Below, one piece after another: positions 7,975 to 16,256 of a stretch of DNA of 32,383 nucleotides (its first letter is position 1; each line of letters begins with the position of its first letter). Below the pieces are notes generated by a model. The model was not told the DNA's origin and did not search any database. It saw only the letters and a program-made list of their open reading frames with translations. The position numbers and the translations under genes are program-made. This stretch comes from CAZAZQ01 sp964489705. GTDB lineage: Bacteria > Zixibacteria > MSB-5A5 > GN15 > FEB-12. The DNA lies in contig CAZAZQ010000025.1 of the NCBI GenBank assembly GCA_964489705.1, positions 1-32,383 of the forward strand. The letters run 5' to 3'.

Positions 7975-8067
7975 GACATCCTTAAAGGCGTAAGGCTGTG
8001 CTCTGTAAATGCTGTCCGCAACAGGCTGACGATATTTACCAAGGAGAATAGCGAAGTCATATTCTAA

Positions 8068-9102
8068 TCAATAATCCCGGACACAACGAACCGAAAAACC
8101 GTAGTGCTTACTAGTGTTGTAACGGTAAACCCGTGAACTGCCGTAAATCAGGTACCGGAGCCACACGTAGTCACTACCCTCCTCTGTAGAGGACCAAAAG
8201 TAGGCGACGAAACCCATATAGTAGAAGCTACCATTGGTGTTGCGGCGGCCGCCAGGCAACGCGGAAAAACCGCTCTCGTTGGTCGCGCCTATGTTAGGAC
8301 TGCTCCAATGCGTTGTGCCGGCTTCTTTTAGCTTCCCGCCTTCATCAGTGCCGCGCCAACCGGTCTCATCCGCCTGAGCCTGACTCATGCCAAGATACAT
8401 CTCAAGTTGCTTCCATTCCTCGTCTGTCGGCACATGCCAGCCTTCGGGGGCTATGTTACGAGGGTCAGCAACCGCATACCAGTTGTACAACATGCCATAC
8501 GTAGCAACGTTATTCACGCCGTTGTTGTACCCGCAGTATGCTCCGCTGGTAAGAACTGACCAGGTACTGTCGGTCACACTGAGTATCGGGTCACCATTGC
8601 GGTAATGGGTCACCTTAAGGTTCTCTGCCATCCACACCTGTGAGCCAATCGTCACCGTCTGATAAACATTCCCGTCTATATCGGTAACTGTACCTGATGA
8701 CGATGTCGTTGTGAATGTCTGAGCACTGCCATAGCTCGTCCCGACACTATTAGTCGCATAGGCCCGGACATAATAATCTGTACCAGCAGTCAAACCACTG
8801 ATGGAACTAGTGAAGCTCCCCACCCCTGAACCATCGGTCGTCTTGCTGTCAGCCACTGTAGGTGTGGGACTCGTACTCCAGCACACACCCCGAGCCGTTA
8901 CTGCAGCCCCGCCATCAGAAGTAACATTACCGCCACACTGAGCCGTGGTTTGGGTGATGTTTGTAACAGATGATGTAGTCAGTACAGGTGGAGTCGGATT
9001 GTCAGGACCGGTGGGGTCATCGTTACCACTACAACCGACGATCAAGACCAGCATTACTGCCGCCAGGAAACTGACGATTACATGAGTTGTCCTTCTTAAC
9101 AT
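8068..9102 (-). CDS. FISUMP-domain lipoprotein with fibronectin-like module
   Basis: 344 aa from the ATG at 9102, chosen because GGAGG lies five bases upstream. An in-frame ATG at 9114 lacks this. A lipoprotein signal peptide ends in the lipobox LIVGC. A fibronectin-III-like domain follows (about residues 40-135; TTSSVTNITQTTAQCGG, YYVRAYATNSVGTSYG). The C-terminal ~200 residues match the Fibrobacter succinogenes major paralogous domain: DIDGNVYQTVTIGSQVWMAE, NLKVTHYRNG, APEGWHVPTDEEW, and the SGFSALPGGRR and FWSSTEEGSDYVW segments. Such proteins are outer-membrane or surface anchored. Their biochemical role is not established. The gene is in an accessory stretch flanked by palindromic repeats. 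Confidence 0.92.
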   Translation of the reverse strand: MLRRTTHVIVSFLAAVMLVLIVGCSGNDDPTGPDNPTPPVLTTSSVTNITQTTAQCGGNVTSDGGAAVTARGVCWSTSPTPTVADSKTTDGSGVGSFTSSISGLTAGTDYYVRAYATNSVGTSYGSAQTFTTTSSSGTVTDIDGNVYQTVTIGSQVWMAENLKVTHYRNGDPILSVTDSTWSVLTSGAYCGYNNGVNNVATYGMLYNWYAVADPRNIAPEGWHVPTDEEWKQLEMYLGMSQAQADETGWRGTDEGGKLKEAGTTHWSSPNIGATNESGFSALPGGRRNTNGSFYYMGFVAYFWSSTEEGSDYVWLRYLIYGSSRVYRYNTSKHYGFSVRCVRDY

Positions 9103-9227
9103 ATAGTCCTCCAATATCTTAACATCTCCTCACACCTGATGAGCAGAATGTTGGGCGGGGCTAAGATACCGGGGGCTCAGAGAACATTCGCTTCTCAGGT
9201 CGATTTGTTGCTATAAATGTAACTACC

Positions 9228-9256
9228 GTAATATATGGAATCTGCCCCCCCCGCAA
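9228..9256 (-). promoter_or_regulatory. Candidate promoter of the FISUMP lipoprotein, with G8 tract
   Basis: Minus strand TTGCGG (9256-9251), 17-nt spacer, TATTAC (9233-9228), about 125 nt before the ATG. A run of eight G residues on the minus strand (9252-9245) overlaps the -35 and fills the start of the spacer. Confidence 0.3.
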
Positions 9257-9379
9257 GTGATTTTTCTCGCATGGCTCCCAATAGGGTAATGTTCAGAGAA
9301 AGGTATAAAAAAGGTGTACCCATTTTTTCATGCTGCTTTGTCCAATAAGAGTAGGACTTGGTTAATCTTCTTGCCCGGG

Positions 9380-9405
9380 GGTGCCCCACCGCTTGCGGTG
9401 GGACC
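9380..9405. repeat. Palindrome CCCACCGC-TT-GCGGTGGG with flanking GGT/ACC
   Basis: Perfect eight-base stem (9385-9392 with 9395-9402), extended by GGT/ACC across a two-base bulge. It lies about 52 nt past the stop of the TraB/TIKI-like gene. There is no T-run, so it is a REP-like palindrome or 3'-end hairpin rather than a standard terminator. Confidence 0.55.
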
Positions 9406-9456
9406 TATCTGCAAAAGCTCGCCTCTCAGGGGAATAAATTACCCGTCGGATGTTTC

Positions 9457-10149
9457 TTACGGGTTTTTAAGTGTGCCCACCTCAAGAATCTTCACTTCCC
9501 CTCGCTTCTCCAATTCGTTCCGCAACCAAAACTTATGCCACAAACCGACGGTGACCAACAATCTCTTATGTGACTTACGGTCAATTACGTTTTCTATAAC
9601 AGAAAGGAAATGTCGATTCCAACTTGTCCATAATTCGATAAATTCCGGGAAGTGTTTCTCAATTACATGAAACCACGGCTCAAAATACAACTTATCAAGT
9701 AACTCTGATTGAACAGCGATAATACCATCTTTTGAGTTCAAGATACGCAGCCAGTTATCAACAACATACTCTTCGTAGGACTCCCACAGAGACCATAACA
9801 AGCTGCGTTTCTCATCACTCTTGATACTTTTTATCACGGCATCTTTTTTCTTTTCTAATATGACCCCTTCTTCTGTATTGGGTTGGATCGGTACTACTCC
9901 GATGCCGTTATCGTTAGCAGCCGGGAGGATAGCTTCTTGATACTCCGGTTTTGATGTGGTACTCATTTTTCCGTTAAGTTGCTCTGGAGATAACTCAGCG
10001 CAAATTAGATCCGGTTCTACTTTGGTAATAAGGTGATACAATTCCCTAATGTATGTCGGCGCCATCTTACCCGAAACATGAAACGTCCCCAACAAGACTA
10101 TCTCTATCTGTGACCGATTGTGAGCCACTGCTTGCTTATTCCCTTGCAC
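9457..10149 (-). CDS. TraB/TIKI (ChaN-like) superfamily protein
   Basis: 230 aa if read from the GTG at 10149. A GTG at 10128 with AAGGG upstream is an alternative start. Superfamily marks are visible in order: GTFH at 21-24 after a hydrophobic strand (IEIVLLGTFH), the conserved glutamate in LICAELSPEQ (E52), and the C-terminal VGLWHKFWLRNEL segment (H205) followed by the last strand. Known relatives include TraB/PrgY, TIKI metalloproteases and haem-binding ChaN. These share the GxxH and Glu positions. No signal peptide is seen, so it is probably cytoplasmic. Substrate is unknown. Its base composition is AT-richer than its core neighbours, and repeats lie on both sides, which fits acquired DNA. 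Confidence 0.72.
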   Translation of the reverse strand: MQGNKQAVAHNRSQIEIVLLGTFHVSGKMAPTYIRELYHLITKVEPDLICAELSPEQLNGKMSTTSKPEYQEAILPAANDNGIGVVPIQPNTEEGVILEKKKDAVIKSIKSDEKRSLLWSLWESYEEYVVDNWLRILNSKDGIIAVQSELLDKLYFEPWFHVIEKHFPEFIELWTSWNRHFLSVIENVIDRKSHKRLLVTVGLWHKFWLRNELEKRGEVKILEVGTLKNP

Positions 10150-10188
10150 TCACGGAAGGTTCTTGCACTCTTTTATAGTAGCAGGGAG

Positions 10189-10310
10189 ATTCTGGAACGG
10201 ACCTACTTTCTCTCACACAGTAGTGACCGTCTTAAATTTTGGTAGGGCACGGTCTGGAACAGACCTGCCATTTTCTCAACCTTTCGGCAGGTCTCTCCGA
10301 GACCTTTCTA
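10189..10310. repeat. Nested-palindrome dispersed repeat, copy 2
   Basis: Second copy of the 7790-7910 element, same orientation, ending seven bases before the oligoendopeptidase stop codon. The stems are conserved: GGTCTG-GAA-CAGACC (10251-10265), GACCTGCC/GGCAGGTC (10262-10269 with 10286-10293) and AGGTCTC-TCC-GAGACCT (10289-10305). Differences from copy 1 fall in loops (TTT versus TCC) and in the central spacer, so the stems are preserved. Confidence 0.85.
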
Positions 10311-10316
10311 CTTTTA

Positions 10317-12206
10317 CTACTTGCCCTCTTCCAACAATCGTTCCATTTCGTCCACCAGCTCGGCGAAGAGCTTGATGGTGCGATCAATCGGCTCCGGCGT
10401 GGTCATATCCACTCCGGCATCTTTCAAAATATCCACCGGGTACTTGGAAGAACCGGTCGAGAGGAACCGCTTGTACGTTCCGAGGAAATCCTCTCCCTCT
10501 TCGAGAATCTTCTGCGATAGCGTCTGAGCGGCGGCATAACAGGTGGCATACTGGTAGACATAATACTGCCGGTAAAAGTGGCTGATTCTCAACCCGCCGA
10601 GGTCTTTGTCCTTTTCGATAACGAGGTCAGGTCCCCAGTATTTCTGGTAGATGTCGCGATACGTCTTGCGAAGGTAATCCGCCGAGAGAGCTTGTCCTTC
10701 TTCAACCCGCTTATGGATCGCAAGCTCGAACTCGGAAAACATCACCTGCGTGTAGAACGTCCCGATAATCTGCCGGATGTAGTAATCCAGCAGAGCTAAC
10801 TTCTCTTTTTTGTTCTTGGCATGCTCCAGCCAATACTTCATCAGCACCGCCTCGTTGCAGGTCGACGCCACTTCAGCGACAAAGAGGGAATGGTTGTGAT
10901 AAATGTACGGCTCATGGCGGTTGGTATAGTAGGAGTGCATGGCGTGTCCCATCTCGTGGGCGATGGTAAATACATCCTCCAACATACCGCTATAATTGAG
11001 CAAGACGTACGGATGGGTGCCGTACGTTCCCCATTGGTACGCGCCGGAACCTTTTCCTTCCGATTCAAAGACATCCACCCAACCGGAGTTCAAGCCGTGC
11101 TCGAACGTGTCCAGATACTCTTTGCCCAGAGGCTTGAGTCCCTCGAGGACAATGTTCTTGGCTTCCTCGTAGCTGAATTCTTCTTTCATTTTGGGCACCA
11201 AGGGAGCGCTCAAGTCATACGTGTAGAGAGTGTCGTACCCCAGAACGCGTTTGCACATCGCCGTCCATTTGTGCAGCGGTTCGAGGTTGGCGTTCACGGC
11301 GTCGATGAGGTTGTAAAACACCGAGACGGGAATGTTATTCCGATCCAGCGACATCTCCAAGCAGCTCGAATATCCCCGCGCTTTCATATAGAAGACATCT
11401 TTTTTCACCGACGCCGCCAAAGTTGCCGCCAGGGTGTTGACGTAATTCAAATAAGCTTTGTTGTAGGCGTCGCTGGCGGCTTTGCGCACTTTGCGATTGG
11501 GTGACTCCATAATCTTGTAGTAGCGCTGCTTGGTCAGTTTGATTTCGTTGCCGTTTTCGTCGATGATAGTGCCGTAGGAAATATCGGCGTCGTCAATCAT
11601 GGTAAAAATCCGCGACGGAGCGGAGGCGATAGGACCGACCAACGCCAACAGTGCTTCTTCCTTCTCCGAAAGAATGTGCGCTTTCTGCCGCATCATATCT
11701 TCCAGGTAAAAACGGTACTGCTCCAATTCGGCGTTTTCTTTGAGGAACGATTGGAGCTTCTCGTTGTCGATAGCAAGAATTTCCGGACGAATGAACGACG
11801 AGGCTTCGCTTATCTCCGACCAGAGCGAAGAAATCCTGTCTCCCATTTCCTGGTACTTGCTGACGCGGTTGTCTTCATCCAGCTTGAGGTAGGCATACAC
11901 ATAAAGATTGTCGCCGATGAGCTCCATACTGTCGGAGAACTTCAAACATTTCAAAAGCATCTCCGGCGAGTCGGCAAGATGCCCGCGGAATTGCCGGTAT
12001 CCGGCAATGCCGGCTTTTAACGAGTTGAACGTCTCCTCCCATGCTTCATCGCTGGGAAAGATGTCTTCCAGTTTCCATTTATACTTATCGGGTATATCCG
12101 AGCGTTGCGGGATTTCTTTGGTTTCTTCCGCTCCCGCCGAAACCGACAGGAGAAGACCGAGCAGGAACGCCACACACAGCGGCAGCAAAAAGGTGCGCTT
12201 TTTCAT
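10317..12206 (-). CDS. pepF: Exported oligoendopeptidase F (M3B zinc peptidase)
   Basis: 629 aa from the ATG at 12206, which has AAGGA nine bases upstream and begins a signal peptide (MKKRTFLLPLCVAFLLGLLL...SAGAEE). An in-frame ATG 27 bases upstream is less likely. The metallopeptidase site is HEMGH (H417, E418, H421) with the third ligand in FVAEVAST (E445). The N-terminal half carries the family's RSDIPDKYKWKLEDIFPSDE opening. M3 peptidases cut oligopeptides of about 5-20 residues. PepF is normally cytoplasmic, so a leader peptide implies a periplasmic or surface role here. It is monocistronic. A TATATT (12265-12270 on plus, reading minus) may be its -10, but the -35 is poor. Confidence 0.95.
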   Translation of the reverse strand: MKKRTFLLPLCVAFLLGLLLSVSAGAEETKEIPQRSDIPDKYKWKLEDIFPSDEAWEETFNSLKAGIAGYRQFRGHLADSPEMLLKCLKFSDSMELIGDNLYVYAYLKLDEDNRVSKYQEMGDRISSLWSEISEASSFIRPEILAIDNEKLQSFLKENAELEQYRFYLEDMMRQKAHILSEKEEALLALVGPIASAPSRIFTMIDDADISYGTIIDENGNEIKLTKQRYYKIMESPNRKVRKAASDAYNKAYLNYVNTLAATLAASVKKDVFYMKARGYSSCLEMSLDRNNIPVSVFYNLIDAVNANLEPLHKWTAMCKRVLGYDTLYTYDLSAPLVPKMKEEFSYEEAKNIVLEGLKPLGKEYLDTFEHGLNSGWVDVFESEGKGSGAYQWGTYGTHPYVLLNYSGMLEDVFTIAHEMGHAMHSYYTNRHEPYIYHNHSLFVAEVASTCNEAVLMKYWLEHAKNKKEKLALLDYYIRQIIGTFYTQVMFSEFELAIHKRVEEGQALSADYLRKTYRDIYQKYWGPDLVIEKDKDLGGLRISHFYRQYYVYQYATCYAAAQTLSQKILEEGEDFLGTYKRFLSTGSSKYPVDILKDAGVDMTTPEPIDRTIKLFAELVDEMERLLEEGK

Positions 12207-12381
12207 GTCAATGATTCCTTTATCTTTCATCACCGGTGACTCATATCTTTTTCACGCCTCGGAATATACGTAATTTCTCCTTGTCGGAGATAGGATTTTC
12301 TTTTTTATTTTCCCCAGCGATGCCGAGGTTATCGAAATCGGGGCAGGAAGAAGCTGTTCCACCCATAAAGAAAGAATCGAA

Positions 12382-12786
12382 ATGTATACCTATATCACCA
12401 AAGCGAAACTCTCCGACACCGACGCGGCAGGGATTCTCTTTTTCGGCAACTATTTCAAGCTGGTTCACGAAGCGTATGAAGAGTTCATGGATGCAATCGG
12501 GTTCCCGCTACCCACGGTGTTAGCCGAGGGGGATTTTTTGATTCTGATAACCCACGCCCAGGCGCGCTACACCCAGCCGGTACGCTACGGAGAACAACTC
12601 ACCATCCATCTTACCGTCGAAGAGCTGCGAACTACGTCGTTTTCTTTACGCTATCTCGTCAAGAACCGACAGGGCAAGACCGTCGCCGAGTTGAACACCG
12701 TGCATGTCACCGTCGATAAAATGACCATGAAAAAAACGCCTCTCCCGGACGATCTGCGCGGGGCTCTCACTGAAGCGACAGCATAG
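12382..12786 (+). CDS. menI: 4HBT hotdog thioesterase, probable DHNA-CoA hydrolase MenI
   Basis: 134 aa, the normal single-hotdog length. The active-site segment is SDTDAAGILFFGNYFKLVHE, with Asp14 and Tyr24 in the YbgC/4HBT arrangement. The later core strand is YTQPVRYGEQLTIHL. The fold hydrolyses acyl-CoA thioesters. The position, convergent with the last gene of a full men operon that otherwise lacks this step, makes 1,4-dihydroxy-2-naphthoyl-CoA the likely substrate. The ribosome binding site is weak (AAAGAAAG). A poor TTGTCG-17-TTTATT pair lies at 12281-12309. The function by family alone would be general acyl-CoA thioesterase. Confidence 0.8.
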   Translation: MYTYITKAKLSDTDAAGILFFGNYFKLVHEAYEEFMDAIGFPLPTVLAEGDFLILITHAQARYTQPVRYGEQLTIHLTVEELRTTSFSLRYLVKNRQGKTVAELNTVHVTVDKMTMKKTPLPDDLRGALTEATA

Positions 12787-12811
12787 CCTGCAGGGAGCGC
12801 GACGGAAGAGC

Positions 12812-14263
12812 CTACTCAATCTCTTTGAAGTGACCGTTGCGGAGACGTTCTTTCAAGCGGGAGCGGGAAGGCTTGAGAGAACCGGCAAGCTCATGTTCAT
12901 CGAGCAAGTAGAATTTCACCGGTATTTTGAAACGGGGCAACCGCCGCTCAAGGAATGCCACCAGTCTCCGTTTTGTCACGTTGGAAGAAGGCTCCGGCAG
13001 CACCAACGCTAACGGACGGAACCCGAACTCCGCATTCTCCACCGGCAAGACAAGAGCGTAGCGAATCCCTTCCACCTGCATCAACACCTGTTCGATTTCT
13101 TCGGGATACATGTTTTCACCGCCGGAAATAAACATATTGTCCTTCCGTCCGAGCACCGTCAGGTAACCGTCGTCGTCAAGCTCTCCCATGTCGCCGGTGT
13201 GAAACCAGCCTTCCTCATCCAGCGGCAAAATTACTTTCTCATTCTCAACGTATCCTCCAAAGAGCGTTTCCCCCTTGACGAGAATTTCTCCTTCGGCGGT
13301 TATCGCAAGCTGCCGATAGGGGAGCAGCTTCCCGGAAGTATACAATCGTTCAAGCGAATCACCGGGACGAGTGGCGGTCACTTGCGACGACATTTCCGTC
13401 GAGCCATAGGTGGTGTACAGGGGTAGTCCGGCGTCATACGCTTCCCGTATCAATGCTTTGGGAATGGCGCCCCCACCCACCAGCACGGCGGCAAGCGAAG
13501 CAATACACCGCCGGTCGGGGTTGTTTCGTATCAGACGGGAAAGTTGAGTACCGACCAGCGAAAGATGAGTCACGCTAAAACGCTCTACTGCCTCGCATAT
13601 ATCGATATCTTCGTCGGGGAAAACCGCTGCTGCTCCGCCAAGCACCGTACGAAACAAAATCCCCAGCCCCCCGACATGATAAAGCGGCAAAGAAACCAAC
13701 CACCTATCGCCGACGGAGAGAGAAATGTTCTCATTCGAGCCGAGCGCACTGTAATAATGGTTGCCGAAAGTATGCAGCACCGCTTTGGGGATGGCACTGC
13801 TGCCGGAGGTGGCGATAATTGTCGCATCCTGTTCCAATGTCAATGTTGTCGGGTCATCTTTAGCATTAACTTCAACGGAAAGGTCGACCAGTTTTTCCAG
13901 AGAAACAACGGATACGGAAGGAAAAGTATCCCTCTCTCCACCTTCCGGGAGCACCAACAAACGGGCGTCGATTTTTTTTAGATATGCCGCTACCATGTCA
14001 TGCGGGAAACGCCGGTTTATCGGACATGCCACCGCTCCGATACGAAGCAGCGCCATGAAGAGGATAGGAAAATTAATATCGTTCGGTAGAAGTATCCCCA
14101 CCCGCTCACCGGAAGAAATACCGGCGTCTTTCAACCGGTGCGCTGTTACTCCGACATAACGATGATACTGCCGGTAACTGAGGGAACGGTGACTATCAAT
14201 CAAAGCGAGAGCGGAAGGATGTTTCTTGGCGGCACGAGCTACCGGACAGGTTATCTCCGCCAT
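12812..14263 (-). CDS. menE: O-succinylbenzoate-CoA ligase
   Basis: 483 aa. Adenylate-forming enzyme converting o-succinylbenzoate, ATP and CoA to OSB-CoA. Visible motifs are IIATSGSSAIPKAVLHT (phosphate-binding loop), the YGSTEM substrate/AMP motif, GWFHTGDMG, GRKDNMFISGGENMYPEE (hinge and A8), and the C-terminal lysine region PSRSRLKERL. It is the last gene of the men operon. Its ATG shares one base with the menC stop (TGATG), indicating coupled translation. Its end is only 25 bases from the convergent thioesterase gene, with no obvious terminator between. Confidence 0.95.
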   Translation of the reverse strand: MAEITCPVARAAKKHPSALALIDSHRSLSYRQYHRYVGVTAHRLKDAGISSGERVGILLPNDINFPILFMALLRIGAVACPINRRFPHDMVAAYLKKIDARLLVLPEGGERDTFPSVSVVSLEKLVDLSVEVNAKDDPTTLTLEQDATIIATSGSSAIPKAVLHTFGNHYYSALGSNENISLSVGDRWLVSLPLYHVGGLGILFRTVLGGAAAVFPDEDIDICEAVERFSVTHLSLVGTQLSRLIRNNPDRRCIASLAAVLVGGGAIPKALIREAYDAGLPLYTTYGSTEMSSQVTATRPGDSLERLYTSGKLLPYRQLAITAEGEILVKGETLFGGYVENEKVILPLDEEGWFHTGDMGELDDDGYLTVLGRKDNMFISGGENMYPEEIEQVLMQVEGIRYALVLPVENAEFGFRPLALVLPEPSSNVTKRRLVAFLERRLPRFKIPVKFYLLDEHELAGSLKPSRSRLKERLRNGHFKEIE

Positions 14264-15360
14264 CAGAATACCTCCTCAAGCAGTTCCTGTCGGAGTTCGT
14301 CAAACGAGAGCGGCACTGAAGGTAAGGAGATTTTTCCCTTGGTTACCTTGAGAGGTTTGCCCATGACATCTTCGGCAAGCCACCCAAGGGTGTCGAGCCC
14401 GGCGGGAACATCCTCCGGCAATGACGCCGCCACCTCTGCCAAGACTCGAATGCCTACCCCCGATTCGAACATGGAACTCACCACCGGCGTTATCCCCAAG
14501 GTGTGTGCTCTTCTCGCCCATTGCATCGCTCGTTCCAAACCCAAACCGGTCGGTTTTATCACTACCGCCTTCAATGAGGATTCCGGCCGCAACTTCTCCG
14601 GCGAAAGCTCCTGCAGACTTTCATCATACGCCACCGGTGGTGCCTCAGGGTGTGACATGAGAAGGAATAACGTGACAAAGTCTTCCACCGGCTCTTCGAG
14701 GTACTCGATATTCAAATCGCTTACCTCGTGAAAAAAAAGCTCCGCTTGACGAATATCCCATGACCGGTTGGCATCCAAACGCAGGGAAACACGGTCTTTC
14801 AACACTGCTCGCACGGCGCGGGCAAGTTCGGCATCTTCTTTCACGGAACGCCCGCCCACTTTGAGTTTGACCGCCCGATATCCCTGACGGGAAAACCAAG
14901 CCGCCTTTTCCAAAATCTCCTCCCTCGAAAGAGCATTTGGCAACAGTCCGTTGACCGACACGACCTCCCGGGAGGCGGAAGAAAGAATCTTTCGCAACGG
15001 AACTTCCCGACGACTTGCAAACAAGTGCAGCACTGCCGTTTCAATACCGAATCGAACCGAGGGAGCCAAACCGTACGAGCCCAGCCACTGCTCGAAGGCT
15101 CCCGACAGCTTTTCAAAGTCCGCAGGTACCTCTTGCCCCTGAAGAATCTCACGGAGAGCGCGAAGCTGTGAAAGAACGTCATCGGAACGTTCCGTGCTCC
15201 AGCCCGGCAGGGGGGAAATTTCGCCGATGCCATGATTGTCCGCCTCGTCGACAAGCACCACCAGAAAGCCCTGCCGACGTTTCAGGCGCGCTTTCTTGAC
15301 AGCCAAAAGACGAACCAACGGCAGAGAAAACCGAAACAGCTTCAGACGGACAATTTTCAT
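14263..15360 (-). CDS. menC: O-succinylbenzoate synthase (enolase superfamily)
   Basis: 365 aa from the ATG at 15360, which overlaps the menA stop as ATGA. The open frame extends upstream to 15576, but that extension is antisense-like and overlaps menA, so it was rejected. It dehydrates SHCHC to o-succinylbenzoate. Enolase-superfamily residues are in order: the lysine pair in AVKLKVGG, metal ligands in LRLDANRSW, IEYLEEPVED and VAYDESLQEL, and the second lysine in VVIKPTGLG. These give the KxK-D-E-D-K pattern of the MenC/muconate-lactonizing group. Confidence 0.95.
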   Translation of the reverse strand: MKIVRLKLFRFSLPLVRLLAVKKARLKRRQGFLVVLVDEADNHGIGEISPLPGWSTERSDDVLSQLRALREILQGQEVPADFEKLSGAFEQWLGSYGLAPSVRFGIETAVLHLFASRREVPLRKILSSASREVVSVNGLLPNALSREEILEKAAWFSRQGYRAVKLKVGGRSVKEDAELARAVRAVLKDRVSLRLDANRSWDIRQAELFFHEVSDLNIEYLEEPVEDFVTLFLLMSHPEAPPVAYDESLQELSPEKLRPESSLKAVVIKPTGLGLERAMQWARRAHTLGITPVVSSMFESGVGIRVLAEVAASLPEDVPAGLDTLGWLAEDVMGKPLKVTKGKISLPSVPLSFDELRQELLEEVF

Positions 15361-16241
15361 ACCAGCCATCCGATGGAAAACAAAAGACCATAGAAAAGCA
15401 GCAGCTTCGCCGTCGCTGCCAAGACGCTGTTGAGCTCTGTGCCGTCTTCGTAATGAAATATCTTTTTTATCGAAGGAATCGCCGCCGGCAACACCAACAA
15501 CGTCAGACAGACCCACGGATGTCGGCGGGTGACAAGAAAGAAAAACACCGGCATCACCGCCGCCGTGACCACGCAAAAAACATACTCAAACCGGGCGAAC
15601 CCCGCTCCCCAGCGCACCGCCAGCGTCTTTTTTCCCGCCTGCCTGTCGGAGGGTATATCCCTCAAATTGTTCACCGTTAAAATCGCCACCGAAAAAAGTC
15701 CCGGCGACACGCCAGCAAGCAAAACCAGGGAGTGAATCTCCAACGCTTGAACGAAGTAGCTTCCGCCGACGGCGACGGGACCGAAAAAAATCAACACGAA
15801 CAGATCCCCCCAGCCGTGGTATCCCAACGGGTATGGTCCCCCGGTATAGAGGACGCCCAAGAGAATCGAGAGCAGCCCGATCGCGACAATCGGCAACCCT
15901 CCCCGCCAGACGAGATAAATTCCCCCCAACAGTGCCAGAGCGAAAGTTACCACCATCGCCGTTTTCATAGCAGACGGAGAAATGAGTCCTGCCTGCGTCA
16001 TTCGAGTGGGACCCAGGCGAGGGTAGCTGTCGGCTCCCTTCTTGAAATCAAAATAGTCGTTGGCGAAGTTTGTCCCGACTTGAATCAACACCGCTCCCAG
16101 CAATGCGGCAGCCGCGGCGCCCCAGTGTCCTTTTCCGTCGGCAACCGCTATCGCTGTCCCGATAACAACCGGCGCCACCGCCGCCCAGAGGGTTTTGGGA
16201 CGCGCCGCCAGCCACCACACGCTCCACCGGGATTGACTCAT
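15357..16241 (-). CDS. menA: 1,4-dihydroxy-2-naphthoate polyprenyltransferase
   Basis: 294 aa integral membrane UbiA-family enzyme attaching the polyprenyl chain to DHNA to give demethylmenaquinone. The first Asp-rich prenyl-diphosphate site is NDYFDFKKGAD (61-71). The second is NNLRDIPSDRQAGKKTLAVR. There are about eight to nine hydrophobic helices. The gene starts 15 bases after the menB stop, the only men junction without overlap, and has its own GGGGAG ten bases before the ATG. Its stop overlaps the menC start. Confidence 0.96.
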   Translation of the reverse strand: MSQSRWSVWWLAARPKTLWAAVAPVVIGTAIAVADGKGHWGAAAAALLGAVLIQVGTNFANDYFDFKKGADSYPRLGPTRMTQAGLISPSAMKTAMVVTFALALLGGIYLVWRGGLPIVAIGLLSILLGVLYTGGPYPLGYHGWGDLFVLIFFGPVAVGGSYFVQALEIHSLVLLAGVSPGLFSVAILTVNNLRDIPSDRQAGKKTLAVRWGAGFARFEYVFCVVTAAVMPVFFFLVTRRHPWVCLTLLVLPAAIPSIKKIFHYEDGTELNSVLAATAKLLLFYGLLFSIGWLV

Positions 16242-16256
16242 TGAGGCAACACTCCC

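Larger units (their letters stand above)
9103..9456. other. Intergenic region, no convincing gene
   Basis: The 354-nt gap holds the candidate promoter at 9228-9256 and the palindrome at 9380-9405. A 64-codon minus frame (9195-9389) covers the palindrome and promoter and looks accidental. Confidence 0.5.

Noticed and set aside
7790..10310. CRISPR-like repeat
   Set aside because: There are only two copies, 2.4 kb apart with genes between, no regular spacers and no cas genes.
15361..15576. N-terminal extension of menC (72 extra codons in the open frame)
   Set aside because: It overlaps menA in another frame and does not resemble MenC. The ATGA overlap at 15357-15360 is the natural start.
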